Assembly (NCBI GenBank): GCA_004124385.1 | Contig: SCKN01000005.1 | Location: forward strand, 1-64,000 | Reading direction: 5' to 3' | Source: Fidelibacterota bacterium | GTDB lineage: Bacteria; Fidelibacterota; Marinisomatia; Marinisomatales; TCS55 | DNA length: 64,000 nt | In this document: piece after piece, positions 26,840 through 35,139 of the stretch | How positions within the stretch are numbered: the first letter of the stretch is position 1 | Layout of the letters: each line of letters opens with the position of its first letter | Made by a program: the position numbers and the translations under genes | The notes under the pieces: model-generated | Told to the model about the DNA's origin: nothing | What the model saw: only the letters and a program-made list of their open reading frames with translations | The model's database searches: none

Positions 26840-28027
26840 ATGAGAAACCGTAACGTAACCACTCTCTGGCTGGCCCAACTCATTTCATCTATGGGTGATG
26901 CCGTTTACCAGCTGGCCTTGATTTGGTTAATCCTGGACTTGACAGGCTCGACAATAATCACAGGGTTGGTGGCAATGAGCGCATATTTACCTGCAATGCT
27001 TTTTGGCTTACTCGGTGGAGTGTTTGCCGATAAATATAATCGATTAACAATCATGCACGTTGCCAATATCAGTCAATCATTAACGGTTATGATTATTCCT
27101 CTTACACTTTATTACGGCACAGCCGATGCCCTGCTCATTGGTATGCTAGCTTTCTTTCGCAGTAGTTTTGGTACCATGTTCCCACCGGCATTGTATGCGT
27201 TTATACCCGAAGTTGTTCCGGAGGATCAATTAACAAAAGTCAATTCTGTCATAGCAACCAGTTCACAGTTAGCTTATCTGGTCGGTCCTGCAATAGCGGG
27301 TATTTTATTGGGAATAATATCCTTGAACCAATTATTTATTTTTGATGCGCTATCATTTTTGTTAGCCAGCATTTTGTTATTGTTTATTGTTAAACCCAAA
27401 AGTCGCCCTGCGCAGGAAACTCACGCGACGCTCCAACATCTTAAATCCGGACTACACTACATAATGAAACACCGCAGCATTGGTTATTTAATCATCCTGA
27501 CCATTTTCCATAATATTTTCATCATGGGTCCTGCAATTGTAGGAATGCCCATATTTATAAAATCCACACTGGGGGGAAGTGTTTCTGATTTTGCTTTTGT
27601 GGAAGCGGGTATGGCTGGCGGAATGCTCATAGGATCATGGTTTATGTTCAAAAGCAGTCAACAATTGAGCAACGGTCTTCTTTTATTGTTAGCACTTATT
27701 TGGGACGGTATTACATATTCATTCTTTTTTTGGGTGCCTTCTGTTCCTGTGGCTATTGTAATGATATTTATTCATGGTCTTGGAATACCGGTTATTACAA
27801 TATCACGCACATCAATTATCCAAAAAAATACCCCGAATAAATTTCATGGTCGCTTATTTTCCATGGTACATTTGGCGGTCGTTGGCATGACAGCCATGTC
27901 ATCAGCACTGGTTGGTGTCCTGGCTGCAGTTATTTCAATACGTACACTTTTCTTGATATTTGGTCTGGGAGCTGTCATTATCGGGTTAATCGGACTTAGC
28001 TCTAAACAGTTGAGGCAATTGAATTAA
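26840..28027 (+). CDS. MFS transporter (MFS_3-type)
   Basis: This polytopic inner-membrane protein has about 12 hydrophobic helices. Its N-terminal RNRNVTTLWLAQLISSMGD pattern is typical of MFS_3/enterobactin-exporter-like carriers, and loop 2-3 contains GGVFADKYNR. The substrate is unknown. The start is uncertain. The ATG at 26840 gives the family-typical N-terminus, a GTG at 26786 would add 18 residues, and an ATT at 26804 sits nine bases after AAAGG. The gene is divergent from the ferredoxin gene. Confidence 0.85.
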   Translation: MRNRNVTTLWLAQLISSMGDAVYQLALIWLILDLTGSTIITGLVAMSAYLPAMLFGLLGGVFADKYNRLTIMHVANISQSLTVMIIPLTLYYGTADALLIGMLAFFRSSFGTMFPPALYAFIPEVVPEDQLTKVNSVIATSSQLAYLVGPAIAGILLGIISLNQLFIFDALSFLLASILLLFIVKPKSRPAQETHATLQHLKSGLHYIMKHRSIGYLIILTIFHNIFIMGPAIVGMPIFIKSTLGGSVSDFAFVEAGMAGGMLIGSWFMFKSSQQLSNGLLLLLALIWDGITYSFFFWVPSVPVAIVMIFIHGLGIPVITISRTSIIQKNTPNKFHGRLFSMVHLAVVGMTAMSSALVGVLAAVISIRTLFLIFGLGAVIIGLIGLSSKQLRQLN

Positions 28028-28081
28028 CGTTTGGTTTTACGCAAAGGCAGTATAATTTCACATCTAACTTAAAGAAGCAAA

Positions 28082-28417
28082 ATGGAAAAAACATATAAAT
28101 ACGAACATTATAAATCTGTCCCGGGACCTGCGGAAAAGATTAATAAAAAGAAAAAAAAACCAAAATTGATGGCTGTCGTTGATGAAGACAACTGTACCGG
28201 ATGCCAAGTATGCGTTCCTTTTTGTCCTGTTGATTGCATTGAAACAGTTCCCATCGAGAAATATGGTATACCCATTCCACCTGTACAAATTCGATTTGAT
28301 GAATGTATCGGCTGCCAAATATGTGCCAAGGTGTGCACCAAGCTCACTTGGGATGCCATTCACATGTTGCCAATGGAAGAATTTGAAACTCTTTACGAAT
28401 ATTCAGTAACAGAGTAA
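28082..28417 (+). CDS. 4Fe-4S dicluster ferredoxin-like protein
   Basis: The 111-residue protein has a basic N-terminal region with a run of lysines (KKKKKPKL), then two cluster motifs: CTGCQVCVPFCP and CIGCQICAKVC. In the second, the usual Pro after the fourth Cys is Thr. It probably carries two [4Fe-4S] clusters. A TATAAT box at 28051-28056 lies upstream, but its -35 spacing is poor. The FGGY kinase gene begins two bases after its stop. Confidence 0.85.
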   Translation: MEKTYKYEHYKSVPGPAEKINKKKKKPKLMAVVDEDNCTGCQVCVPFCPVDCIETVPIEKYGIPIPPVQIRFDECIGCQICAKVCTKLTWDAIHMLPMEEFETLYEYSVTE

Positions 28418-28419
28418 CT

Positions 28420-29862
28420 GTGCCGGTTTCATCCGGTTCACCATTTTTCCTTGTACTTGATCAAGGAACATCCTCGACAAAATGTTTTTTATTTAATGAA
28501 ATCAATGATGTTGTTTTTAGTCATCGGATTAAACACACATTATCTCGACCCGCTCCTCATCATGTTGAGTGCGATGCCAATCAAATTGTAGAGTCATGCC
28601 TCGAATTGATTAAACAATGTGTTGAGTTTGCAAAACAGCATTCCTCAAAGATTCAGAGTGTTGGTGTTGCAATTCAGCGTTCAACTTTTTTATTTTGGGA
28701 TAAAAAAACATGTACCCCCCAATCTCCTGTTTTGAGCTGGCAAGATAATCGATCATTTAAAATAGTAGATGAATTATCTAACCACAATCAACTGATACAT
28801 GAAAAAAGCGGTGTTCCTTTAAGTGCTCATTTCGGGGGAGCAAAATACCAGCATCTAATCCGCAATGACCCCAGTCTTAAATCAAAAGTAGATAATGGAG
28901 ATGTGTGGTTTGGCCCATTAAGCTCTTTTCTAGTACATAAATTGACAGGAGCGCCTGTCATTGATCATACAATAGCCGGTCGCTCTCAACTTATGGACAT
29001 AACTAATTTGAAGTGGGATGAAGAGTTGTGTTCGTTTTTCAATGTTAATCAAATCTGTCTGCCAACGATTGTACCATCGGCAGAACAATTTGGAATCATC
29101 CAGCCTTGGAATCTGCCTCTAGATTGCATCATAGGAGATCAGCAAAGTGCATTGATTGGACAAGGAGGATTGACCGATAATTTTCTGGCAATGAATTTTG
29201 GAACATCTGCATCTGTTTTATATCATTCAGGGCAGTCTCCAAAACACGTAAACGGATTACTAAATAATGTACTTTTTTCCAATGAACATGAAACCCACTA
29301 TGTTACTGAAGGATCTATCAATGCGTGCAATTCTCTTTTTTATTGGCTGGAAGATGAATTAAAGATTCCCCATAAAATAATGAAATGGGATACACGTTGT
29401 GAAAATGCAACTACAAACGGCGTTCTGATTCCGGGTTTTTCAGGGTTGGCGGCACCGTATTGGAAAAGTGGATTTGAAACTATTTTTCACCAATTGGATG
29501 GTGCAACGCATGATGAGATTATTCGAGCTGGAATGGAATCCATCGGTTTTTTGGTGAATGATATTTTAAACACCATGAACATGAATCTTACAGATAAAAT
29601 GGTCCCGGCAAGTGGTGGTGGAGCCAGGAAACCTTTACTTCAGTTCATATCCGATATAACAGGAAAGTCTATTGGCCATTCGTCTATGAAAGACAGAACG
29701 GCCTTTGGCGTATTCAGCTTATTAAAAAAAGCGGCCGGTGAACCAATAGTGGATGAACAAGTAGAATGCTACCAAATATTTACTCCTAGAATGGAAGAAA
29801 CTTTAAGAAAATCAAAGTTGAGTCAATGGCATTCTGCTTTAAAAAGTGCAGGAATACTTTAG
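28420..29862 (+). CDS. FGGY-family carbohydrate kinase (glycerol kinase-like)
   Basis: This 480-residue sugar or polyol kinase has the N-terminal ATPase motif LVLDQGTSSTKCFLF, IGDQQSALIGQ at the start of the second lobe, and the adenine-site VPASGGGARKPLL. The start is GTG at 28420, close behind the ferredoxin gene. The substrate cannot be fixed. Glycerol kinase is a candidate, but the conserved block before the second lobe is loose, and no glycerol facilitator or dehydrogenase lies nearby. Confidence 0.85.
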   Translation: MPVSSGSPFFLVLDQGTSSTKCFLFNEINDVVFSHRIKHTLSRPAPHHVECDANQIVESCLELIKQCVEFAKQHSSKIQSVGVAIQRSTFLFWDKKTCTPQSPVLSWQDNRSFKIVDELSNHNQLIHEKSGVPLSAHFGGAKYQHLIRNDPSLKSKVDNGDVWFGPLSSFLVHKLTGAPVIDHTIAGRSQLMDITNLKWDEELCSFFNVNQICLPTIVPSAEQFGIIQPWNLPLDCIIGDQQSALIGQGGLTDNFLAMNFGTSASVLYHSGQSPKHVNGLLNNVLFSNEHETHYVTEGSINACNSLFYWLEDELKIPHKIMKWDTRCENATTNGVLIPGFSGLAAPYWKSGFETIFHQLDGATHDEIIRAGMESIGFLVNDILNTMNMNLTDKMVPASGGGARKPLLQFISDITGKSIGHSSMKDRTAFGVFSLLKKAAGEPIVDEQVECYQIFTPRMEETLRKSKLSQWHSALKSAGIL

Positions 29863-29913
29863 GAATAATAACCTTGACCCTAACAAGTCTGTATATTTTT
29901 TAAAAAATTATTA

Positions 29914-30867
29914 TTAAGGATCTAGTGGACTTTTAACGGCCAATGGCCCTTTTTTCATAACATGGGTATAAATCATGGTGGTGCGCACATCTTTATGCCC
30001 TAGCAATTCCTGAACTGAACGTATATCATAGCCATTTTCCAATAAATGCGTCGCGAAAGAATGACGAAAGGTGTGACACCCTGCCTGTTTATGAATCCCT
30101 GCATTTCGAACTGCCTTTTTTACAGAACGCTGAATATTGGATTCATGAACGTGATGTCGCCTAATTATACCGGAAACCGGGTTTTTACTTAATGATTTAC
30201 CGGGAAACAAAAAATACCAACCCAATTCTTTCCCGGCTTTGGGATATTTTTTCTCAATTGAAAATGGAATAAAAGCATCGGGGACATCATTCTTTTGATC
30301 CAATTCATGGAGATAAGACACCCGATCCATTTGGTGTTTGATTAAATCTCTTAATGATTCGGGCAGTATAGTGACACGATCCTGTTCTCCTTTGCCATCT
30401 CGGACAACAATGAGGTTTTGAGCAAAATCCACATCTTTTATTCGTAGGTGTAAACATTCAGAAATTCGCATCCCTGTGCCATACAGCAATTTAACCACTA
30501 ATGCATTTCGCCCTTCTAACTGCGCAATAACCCTCTTGGCTTCATCCTGTGAAAAAACAGTCGGTACTTTTCTTGATCGCTTGGCAATAACATAGTTTTT
30601 TGAATCACCAATATCTTTGTTAAGGACATGCTTATACAAAAATAGAATTGCATTTCTCGCCAGGTTTTGTGTGGATGCTGATACGTTTTTTTCTTTGGCT
30701 AAATAGGTTAGATATGAATTGAGTGCTTCCCCGTCCAACTTTTCTGGGTGTGTTTTATTATGAAATAGGATATAATGTTTTATCCAATGTTTGTAGGATT
30801 TCTCTGTCCTATAGCTGTAATGCCTTAATCGAATTTTATCACTAACTTGATCTAATAATTTTGACAT
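29914..30867 (-). CDS. intI: Integron integrase IntI (tyrosine recombinase)
   Basis: The 317-residue protein has a SAM-like N-terminal domain (KSYKHWIKHYILFH) and a tyrosine recombinase catalytic domain. Catalytic residues are visible: Arg in GTGMRISECLHLR, Lys in the GKGEQDR strand, HTFRHSFATHLLE, the His of LGHKDVRTT and Tyr in MIYTHV. The IntI-specific insert is present (KKYPKAGKELGWYFLFPG followed by GIIRRHHVHESNIQR) and distinguishes it from XerC/D. The end, PLAVKSPLDP, matches the IntI tail. It recombines attI and attC sites. The gene reads away from the cassettes, as expected. It looks intact. Confidence 0.94.
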   Translation of the reverse strand: MSKLLDQVSDKIRLRHYSYRTEKSYKHWIKHYILFHNKTHPEKLDGEALNSYLTYLAKEKNVSASTQNLARNAILFLYKHVLNKDIGDSKNYVIAKRSRKVPTVFSQDEAKRVIAQLEGRNALVVKLLYGTGMRISECLHLRIKDVDFAQNLIVVRDGKGEQDRVTILPESLRDLIKHQMDRVSYLHELDQKNDVPDAFIPFSIEKKYPKAGKELGWYFLFPGKSLSKNPVSGIIRRHHVHESNIQRSVKKAVRNAGIHKQAGCHTFRHSFATHLLENGYDIRSVQELLGHKDVRTTMIYTHVMKKGPLAVKSPLDP

Positions 30868-30984
30868 GGTTATTTATACGAAATTATCCCTAATATTTAT
30901 ATGGAATTTAAAACATGGATAATTTAATGCAAATACAGTATAACACGCTCAATTCGAACGCTACATTGCACATCCGCTATATAG

Positions 30985-30998
30985 TAAGTAGTTATGTT
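30985..30998 (+). other. Candidate attI recombination core
   Basis: GTTATGT at 30991-30997 lies 124 bases from the intI start and begins the first cassette. The core of the next cassette junction, GTTATGC at 31634-31640, is almost identical. The strand exchange would fall after the first G. The accessory integrase-binding repeats of attI are not obvious by eye. Confidence 0.6.
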
Positions 30999-31028
30999 GC
31001 TTTTAACCACATATAGAAAGGTAGTTTG

Positions 31029-31514
31029 ATGAATAGACCAAATATGATTCCTTGTGCGTCTTGTGGAATCGAGAACAATATTTTATCAAGAAAAAAGGGG
31101 AAAGAATTTACCTGTTTTGATTGTGGGGCAGATTTGCAGCTTGCTATAGAGAAATATGACAGTTCAGAAAAGTTTGTAGAAACCAACCCCGATCTCACAC
31201 AAGCAGAAAAATCAGAAACCTCACCTCAAAAAGAAAAAAAATACCCAACCTTGAAATTAATTTCTGCAATTTTTCGAGTTCTTGCTTGGATAGTGGGTAT
31301 AGGTGCATTAATCCCTTTATTTTATGGCTTAACTCTTTTGGATAATGAAACGGGAATATTAATTATTGTTTCTTCTCTTATTTGTGGAGTTCTCGGTGTT
31401 GTTTTCTTACTTGCTATTTCTGAAGGAATAGTCCTTTTTGTGAATATTGCTAATGATGTGAATGAACTTAAGAATGAGAAAAAAGTGATTAATGGGAACA
31501 GTAAAGCAACATAA
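31029..31514 (+). CDS. Cassette 1 gene: zinc-ribbon membrane protein of unknown function
   Basis: I do not recognise the family. The 161-residue protein has an N-terminal zinc ribbon (CASC about residues 9-12, CFDC about 29-32) and a charged Glu/Lys-rich linker (about 45-75). Two membrane helices follow (about 85-107 and 114-140), then a short charged tail. The ATG at 31029 follows GAAAGG at 31016-31021 and is better placed than the TTG at 31026. The stop codon lies inside the R'' box of the attC site, the normal compact cassette arrangement. It would be expressed from a promoter near attI or in intI. Confidence 0.75.
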   Translation: MNRPNMIPCASCGIENNILSRKKGKEFTCFDCGADLQLAIEKYDSSEKFVETNPDLTQAEKSETSPQKEKKYPTLKLISAIFRVLAWIVGIGALIPLFYGLTLLDNETGILIIVSSLICGVLGVVFLLAISEGIVLFVNIANDVNELKNEKKVINGNSKAT

Positions 31515-31640
31515 CCCCCAGTGAACCGGACGTGAAATGATGGAAGCGTAATTTAGTGTTTGGAAGTTTAACAATCATAAGTTTGAAAAGGGAAAGTCCT
31601 GCGGTTAGAAATTTCACGCCGGTTACTTTTTCCGTTATGC
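31509..31640 (+). repeat. attC recombination site of cassette 1
   Basis: The four-box architecture is complete. R'' is ACATAAC (31509-31515), L'' is GTGAACCGGACGTGAAAT (31521-31538), L' is ATTTCACGCCGGTTAC (31611-31626) and R' is GTTATGC (31634-31640). L'' pairs with L' over 16 bases, leaving G31523 and A31530 unpaired. Such extrahelical bases, present only in the L'' arm, are a hallmark of attC. R'' and R' are complementary at six of seven positions. The 72-base centre is the variable terminal structure. The total of 132 bases is within the range of known attC sites. Confidence 0.88.
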
Positions 31641-31662
31641 AACATAAAAAGGAGGACCTACC

Positions 31663-32526
31663 ATTAAAAACTTTATCCTAATCACCGGAATTTCAATTCT
31701 ACTAATACCCATCATTTCTTGCGACAAAGAAGATAAAAATGTTGATGAATTTATTTATCCTCTTTCAGTTGGAAACAATTGGGAATATTCGAGAGAATGG
31801 AGTCTTTATTTTTATCCCGATTCAACAGTGGAAAATCCAGTTTATGAAGACACACTAACAATTACAGCTGATATTAATGTTACTATTACAGGTGTATTAT
31901 CGCTTAATGACACTTTAGAAACATTTGAGTTTTATACAACTGAAACAGAGTGTGGTCAAATAGAACCAGCAATTGGTATCGAATATTATAAAAACAATGA
32001 TGATGGTTTATTTATGTATGCTCATAAATCTATTGGTGGGATAGTTTTACCAAAGATTTATCTTGAAAAATCAATTTCATTTAAAGGTTTGGAGTTTAAT
32101 GATTTTCGCAATCTTTCGAACTTTGTACAACAGTTTGCACCCAATTATAGAGTTGTTTCTGATTCAATTTATTATGAAAACCCACCAGTAAAATCATTGC
32201 TGTATCCGATAGAAGTTGATGCACAGTGGACATATCGACAAGATAATAATCCCTGGCGAATGGATAAAAAGGTTATCAGTAGAATTGATGTTGAATTAGA
32301 TGGTCTTGGTACTTTTGATTGCTTTGAAATAAAATTTTTATATGATATGGATCATGACGGTGAATGGGATGATGATATTTGGATTACTGATTTAATAAGT
32401 AAAAAAGGTCTAATTCAAAGAGATGTTACAATTCTACGAATGGTAGAATTAACCGAAAATGGTTCAACGGGTAGGTTTTTTGATGGTTTTGATGTTTATT
32501 CACTTACTGATTTAAGCATTGAGTAA
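31663..32526 (+). CDS. Cassette 2 gene: lipoprotein of unknown function (probable ATT start)
   Basis: The family is not recognised. Read from the ATT at 31663, the protein has 287 residues. It has a lipoprotein signal with lipobox PIISC (Cys20), then beta-rich, acidic sequence with a WEYSREW block and a calcium-like acidic segment DMDHDGEWDDD near residue 230. The nearest conventional start in frame (GTG at 31828) would remove the whole signal peptide. The ATT lies seven bases after GGAGG (31651-31655), with an in-frame stop at 31645-31647, so no earlier ATG, GTG or TTG exists. It probably sits on an outer or inner membrane surface. Confidence 0.75.
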   Translation: MKNFILITGISILLIPIISCDKEDKNVDEFIYPLSVGNNWEYSREWSLYFYPDSTVENPVYEDTLTITADINVTITGVLSLNDTLETFEFYTTETECGQIEPAIGIEYYKNNDDGLFMYAHKSIGGIVLPKIYLEKSISFKGLEFNDFRNLSNFVQQFAPNYRVVSDSIYYENPPVKSLLYPIEVDAQWTYRQDNNPWRMDKKVISRIDVELDGLGTFDCFEIKFLYDMDHDGEWDDDIWITDLISKKGLIQRDVTILRMVELTENGSTGRFFDGFDVYSLTDLSIE

Positions 32527-32534
32527 TAAATGTT

Positions 32535-32657
32535 GCATAACCCTCACTCCACCGGACACACTATGATGATGGATTCTAAATTTTGGATTATGGATGAATC
32601 AAACATCCACCATCCAAAATCAAACATCGGTATTTACTGTGAGTTTGTTCGTTAAAA
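32535..32657 (+). repeat. Degenerate attC-like site after cassette 2
   Basis: The left half, GCATAACCCTCACTCCACCGGAC from 32535, closely matches the left half of the first attC (CATAACCC, then ACCGGAC at the same spacing, and a later ATGATGG). The right half is poor: only CGGT and GTGAG pair back to the left arm, and the best R' candidate is GTTAAAA at 32651-32657. An internal hairpin (TTTTGGATTATGGATG with CATCCACCATCCAAAA) resembles a variable terminal structure. Confidence 0.5.
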
Positions 32658-33782
32658 CATTTCCTCTAAAACCTCAATCAGTCTATCCGCATCTTTTTCA
32701 TCATTATAGGCATTGAAAGATATCCGAAATAAAATTTTATCTTTCCACTGATAAATTGGCATTTCAATTTTATATTTATCCAGCAACATCCATTTAAATT
32801 CCAATCCATTTTCTATATTGATTATAATACTGGACATTTGACCCAGCCATTCGTCATTATTCGGACAAATGGGTTCAGTTTTAATAATATCATAAACCCT
32901 GTCCCGTGTTTCTTGTGTCAAATTACGACACCGTTTTTTGACAGATTCCCAATCATTGTCAATCTGAAATTGAATAGCTGACGGCACTGTTAAAAATGCA
33001 CTCGGGTCCCACGTTCCTTGATATTGATTTTCATAAATAAAAGGCGAAGGAGACGGGTCAACCTCTGACCCCCAGCTAATTATTAAAGGATTAACATTCT
33101 CTTGTAATGAGTTTTTCACATACATAAATGAAGACCCTTTTGGTGCCGATAACCATTTATGGCACGCTCCAACATATACATCCGGATCCATTTCAGAAAT
33201 ATTTAAAGGAATATGTGCCGGCACATGAGCTCCATCTATTATTGTCATAATTCCTTCTGCCTTTGCCCGGCGGCAAATTTCCTCGGCGGGTAAAATCACT
33301 CCGGTTGCGCTTGTTATTTGACTAATAAAAATTACTTTCGTTTTTTCGTTTACATCAGACCAAAATTTGTTCACAAAATCTTCATGAGTTGTCATTGGAA
33401 ATTGAGTAACATGTTCAACTAATTTAAACCCGCGCTTATCAGCATATTGATTCCAAGTACGAATGAGCGCTCCGTATTCCTGGTCTGTAGTCAAAATCTC
33501 ATCTCCCGGACCAAAATCTAAACTGCGGATGATAGTATTGACGGCAGTTGTAGGGTTGGTGACATAGACTAAATCATCACCAGAACAGCCTACAAATTTT
33601 CCTAAAGAATCGCGAGCTTCTTTTAAGTAATCATAAATATCCCTGGCCATAAACTCAACGGGTTGCTGTTCCAATTTATGCTGCCAGCGTTGGTATTCCT
33701 CAAAAACCGGTTTTGGACATGCACCAAAAGAACCGTGATTTAGAAATGTTATTTCAGGATTTAATAAGTAGAGGTCTTTCAT
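32652..33782 (-). CDS. Class V PLP-dependent aminotransferase (isopenicillin N epimerase-like)
   Basis: This 376-residue fold type I PLP enzyme has FLNHGSFGACPKPV at the N-terminus, TNPTTAVNTIIRSL for phosphate binding, IDGAHVPAH with the PLP-pairing Asp and HKWLSAPKGSSF with the Schiff-base Lys. The closest known group is the isopenicillin N epimerase / cysteine desulfurase-like set. The substrate is not known. It starts three bases after pepC ends. Its stop codon lies at the right edge of the integron. Confidence 0.85.
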   Translation of the reverse strand: MKDLYLLNPEITFLNHGSFGACPKPVFEEYQRWQHKLEQQPVEFMARDIYDYLKEARDSLGKFVGCSGDDLVYVTNPTTAVNTIIRSLDFGPGDEILTTDQEYGALIRTWNQYADKRGFKLVEHVTQFPMTTHEDFVNKFWSDVNEKTKVIFISQITSATGVILPAEEICRRAKAEGIMTIIDGAHVPAHIPLNISEMDPDVYVGACHKWLSAPKGSSFMYVKNSLQENVNPLIISWGSEVDPSPSPFIYENQYQGTWDPSAFLTVPSAIQFQIDNDWESVKKRCRNLTQETRDRVYDIIKTEPICPNNDEWLGQMSSIIINIENGLEFKWMLLDKYKIEMPIYQWKDKILFRISFNAYNDEKDADRLIEVLEEMF

Positions 33783-33785
33783 ACA

Positions 33786-35126
33786 TTATTGGGCTAAAGC
33801 ACCCATTGGATCCCAAGGATGCAAATGGACAGGTTCACGATCATACGTGTCCTGCTCGTCTTGAGTGATATAATCTTTATGAACCACCACTTCGTATGTA
33901 TACTCATCAAACCATGAGTCTGTCATAATATCGTACCCTTTTTCACTGCGTTTATCCCCCCAGCTGTTTTCCACCCGCCATTTTCTAGGATTACCTTTAG
34001 CGTCTAGATCAACCCCTGTAAACAACATGGCATGTGTCATTTGACTATCGCCATATTCAAGTCGATCCGCTTTCGTCATGGGGAAACGAGTACTGTAAAA
34101 TAATTCAAAATCAAATATATCCATATCCATAACACCTAAATTTCGATGAAAATGTTTTCCTACATCACACCCAAACCAAACAGGATCATCTTTTTGAATT
34201 GATTCAACAGCTGTAGTCTTCAATCTTTTTGAAGTCAGGTTCAAATATCGAATTATTTCTCCTTCAATTACATTTCCCAGAAAATCCACAGTGTATACTT
34301 CATTATATGATTTATCGGACATAGGGCAGTTTATCAAACACACATAATCTTTCAGGTTTAATCCCACATGTTCACTGAAAAATTTCTTTGGGGTTAAATT
34401 GTCAAATCGGTGGAAATTTTTATCTTTATCACGGATTTGCCATTCAAATCTCTCTGGCGGAGATCCCAAGTTAATAGTCAACATCTGATAGACAGTGCCA
34501 AGCATATTGTTTTTTAAATCACGCAGTTTTTTTATGGAGGCTCCTTTTTGCCCGGCAGACCGTAGATCCTTCGCAAATCCCCTTAGTTTTCTGGTGATCA
34601 TCCGATTCATCCGCATAGACTGGCTAGATTGAAAACTTTCCGGCATGACAGATTGGGGTAACACTCCATATTTTTCAATGAGATTTACAAACATGTGCCA
34701 TTGGCCGCCGTCTTGGATTGGATCCGTAAGTAAGTGCATAACCAAACGCCCATCAAGTGGCTCATCAATCGTTTTAATAATACTTTCCAAAAAATAATTG
34801 GATTTTTCCAATTTATCACAAAACATAAAATAATTTTGACTGAATTCAAATTGTTTCAGATTGTACTTCCTGCCTAAATGCACACGAAACAGATTCAAAC
34901 CAGCAAAGCCCCAACATCGTCCGCTGGATTTCTGATTGGTTACTTTCATCTGTCCGCTAACCATTTCAGAAAACGTGTGATCAATTTTTCGAAAAGCTTC
35001 CCAATCCATTGCCAAGTCCATCACGTCGCCGCGAACAGCAGCATTTCGAGCTAAACGAACTTGGGGATTATTTACAGCTGCCTTATTGTATTCTTTAATA
35101 CTCTTAAGTGTGATTTTTGTACTCAT
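33786..35126 (-). CDS. pepC: Aminopeptidase C / bleomycin hydrolase (peptidase C1B)
   Basis: This cytoplasmic cysteine peptidase usually trims N-terminal residues from peptides. The catalytic Gln/Cys block NQKSSGRCWGFAGLNLFR, the His in SQMTHAMLFTGVD and the Asn in RVENSWGDK are all visible. The length of 446 residues matches the self-compartmentalising C1B family. It is followed three bases later by the aminotransferase gene; a link in peptide or amino acid breakdown is an inference. Confidence 0.92.
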   Translation of the reverse strand: MSTKITLKSIKEYNKAAVNNPQVRLARNAAVRGDVMDLAMDWEAFRKIDHTFSEMVSGQMKVTNQKSSGRCWGFAGLNLFRVHLGRKYNLKQFEFSQNYFMFCDKLEKSNYFLESIIKTIDEPLDGRLVMHLLTDPIQDGGQWHMFVNLIEKYGVLPQSVMPESFQSSQSMRMNRMITRKLRGFAKDLRSAGQKGASIKKLRDLKNNMLGTVYQMLTINLGSPPERFEWQIRDKDKNFHRFDNLTPKKFFSEHVGLNLKDYVCLINCPMSDKSYNEVYTVDFLGNVIEGEIIRYLNLTSKRLKTTAVESIQKDDPVWFGCDVGKHFHRNLGVMDMDIFDFELFYSTRFPMTKADRLEYGDSQMTHAMLFTGVDLDAKGNPRKWRVENSWGDKRSEKGYDIMTDSWFDEYTYEVVVHKDYITQDEQDTYDREPVHLHPWDPMGALAQ

Positions 35127-35139
35127 GATTTTTCCTTTC

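Larger units (their letters stand above)
29914..32651. mobile_element. Small chromosomal integron: intI, attI and two gene cassettes
   Basis: The layout is that of an integron. The integrase gene is on the minus strand. A GTTATGT core next to its 5' end is the probable attI crossover. Two plus-strand cassettes, each with one gene, follow, and attC-type sites end each. Cassette 1 spans about 30992-31634, and cassette 2 about 31635-32651. The right boundary is the less certain one, because the last attC is degraded and its candidate core overlaps the stop codon of the aminotransferase gene. Flanking genes (FGGY kinase, class V aminotransferase) look like ordinary chromosome. Confidence 0.85.

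Noticed and set aside
29863-29913. AT-rich inverted repeat (AATAATAA with TTATTATT) between the kinase and intI, considered as terminator
   Set aside because: The stem is weak and all A-T, and the T-run is interrupted. It could equally be chance in AT-rich DNA.
30868-30990. Search for a LexA operator between intI and attI
   Set aside because: No CTGT-N8-ACAG or GAAC-type dyad was found by eye, although SOS control is common for intI in some phyla.
30991-31028. TTG at 31026 as start of the first cassette gene
   Set aside because: The ATG three bases later is at normal distance from GAAAGG and gives the same protein.
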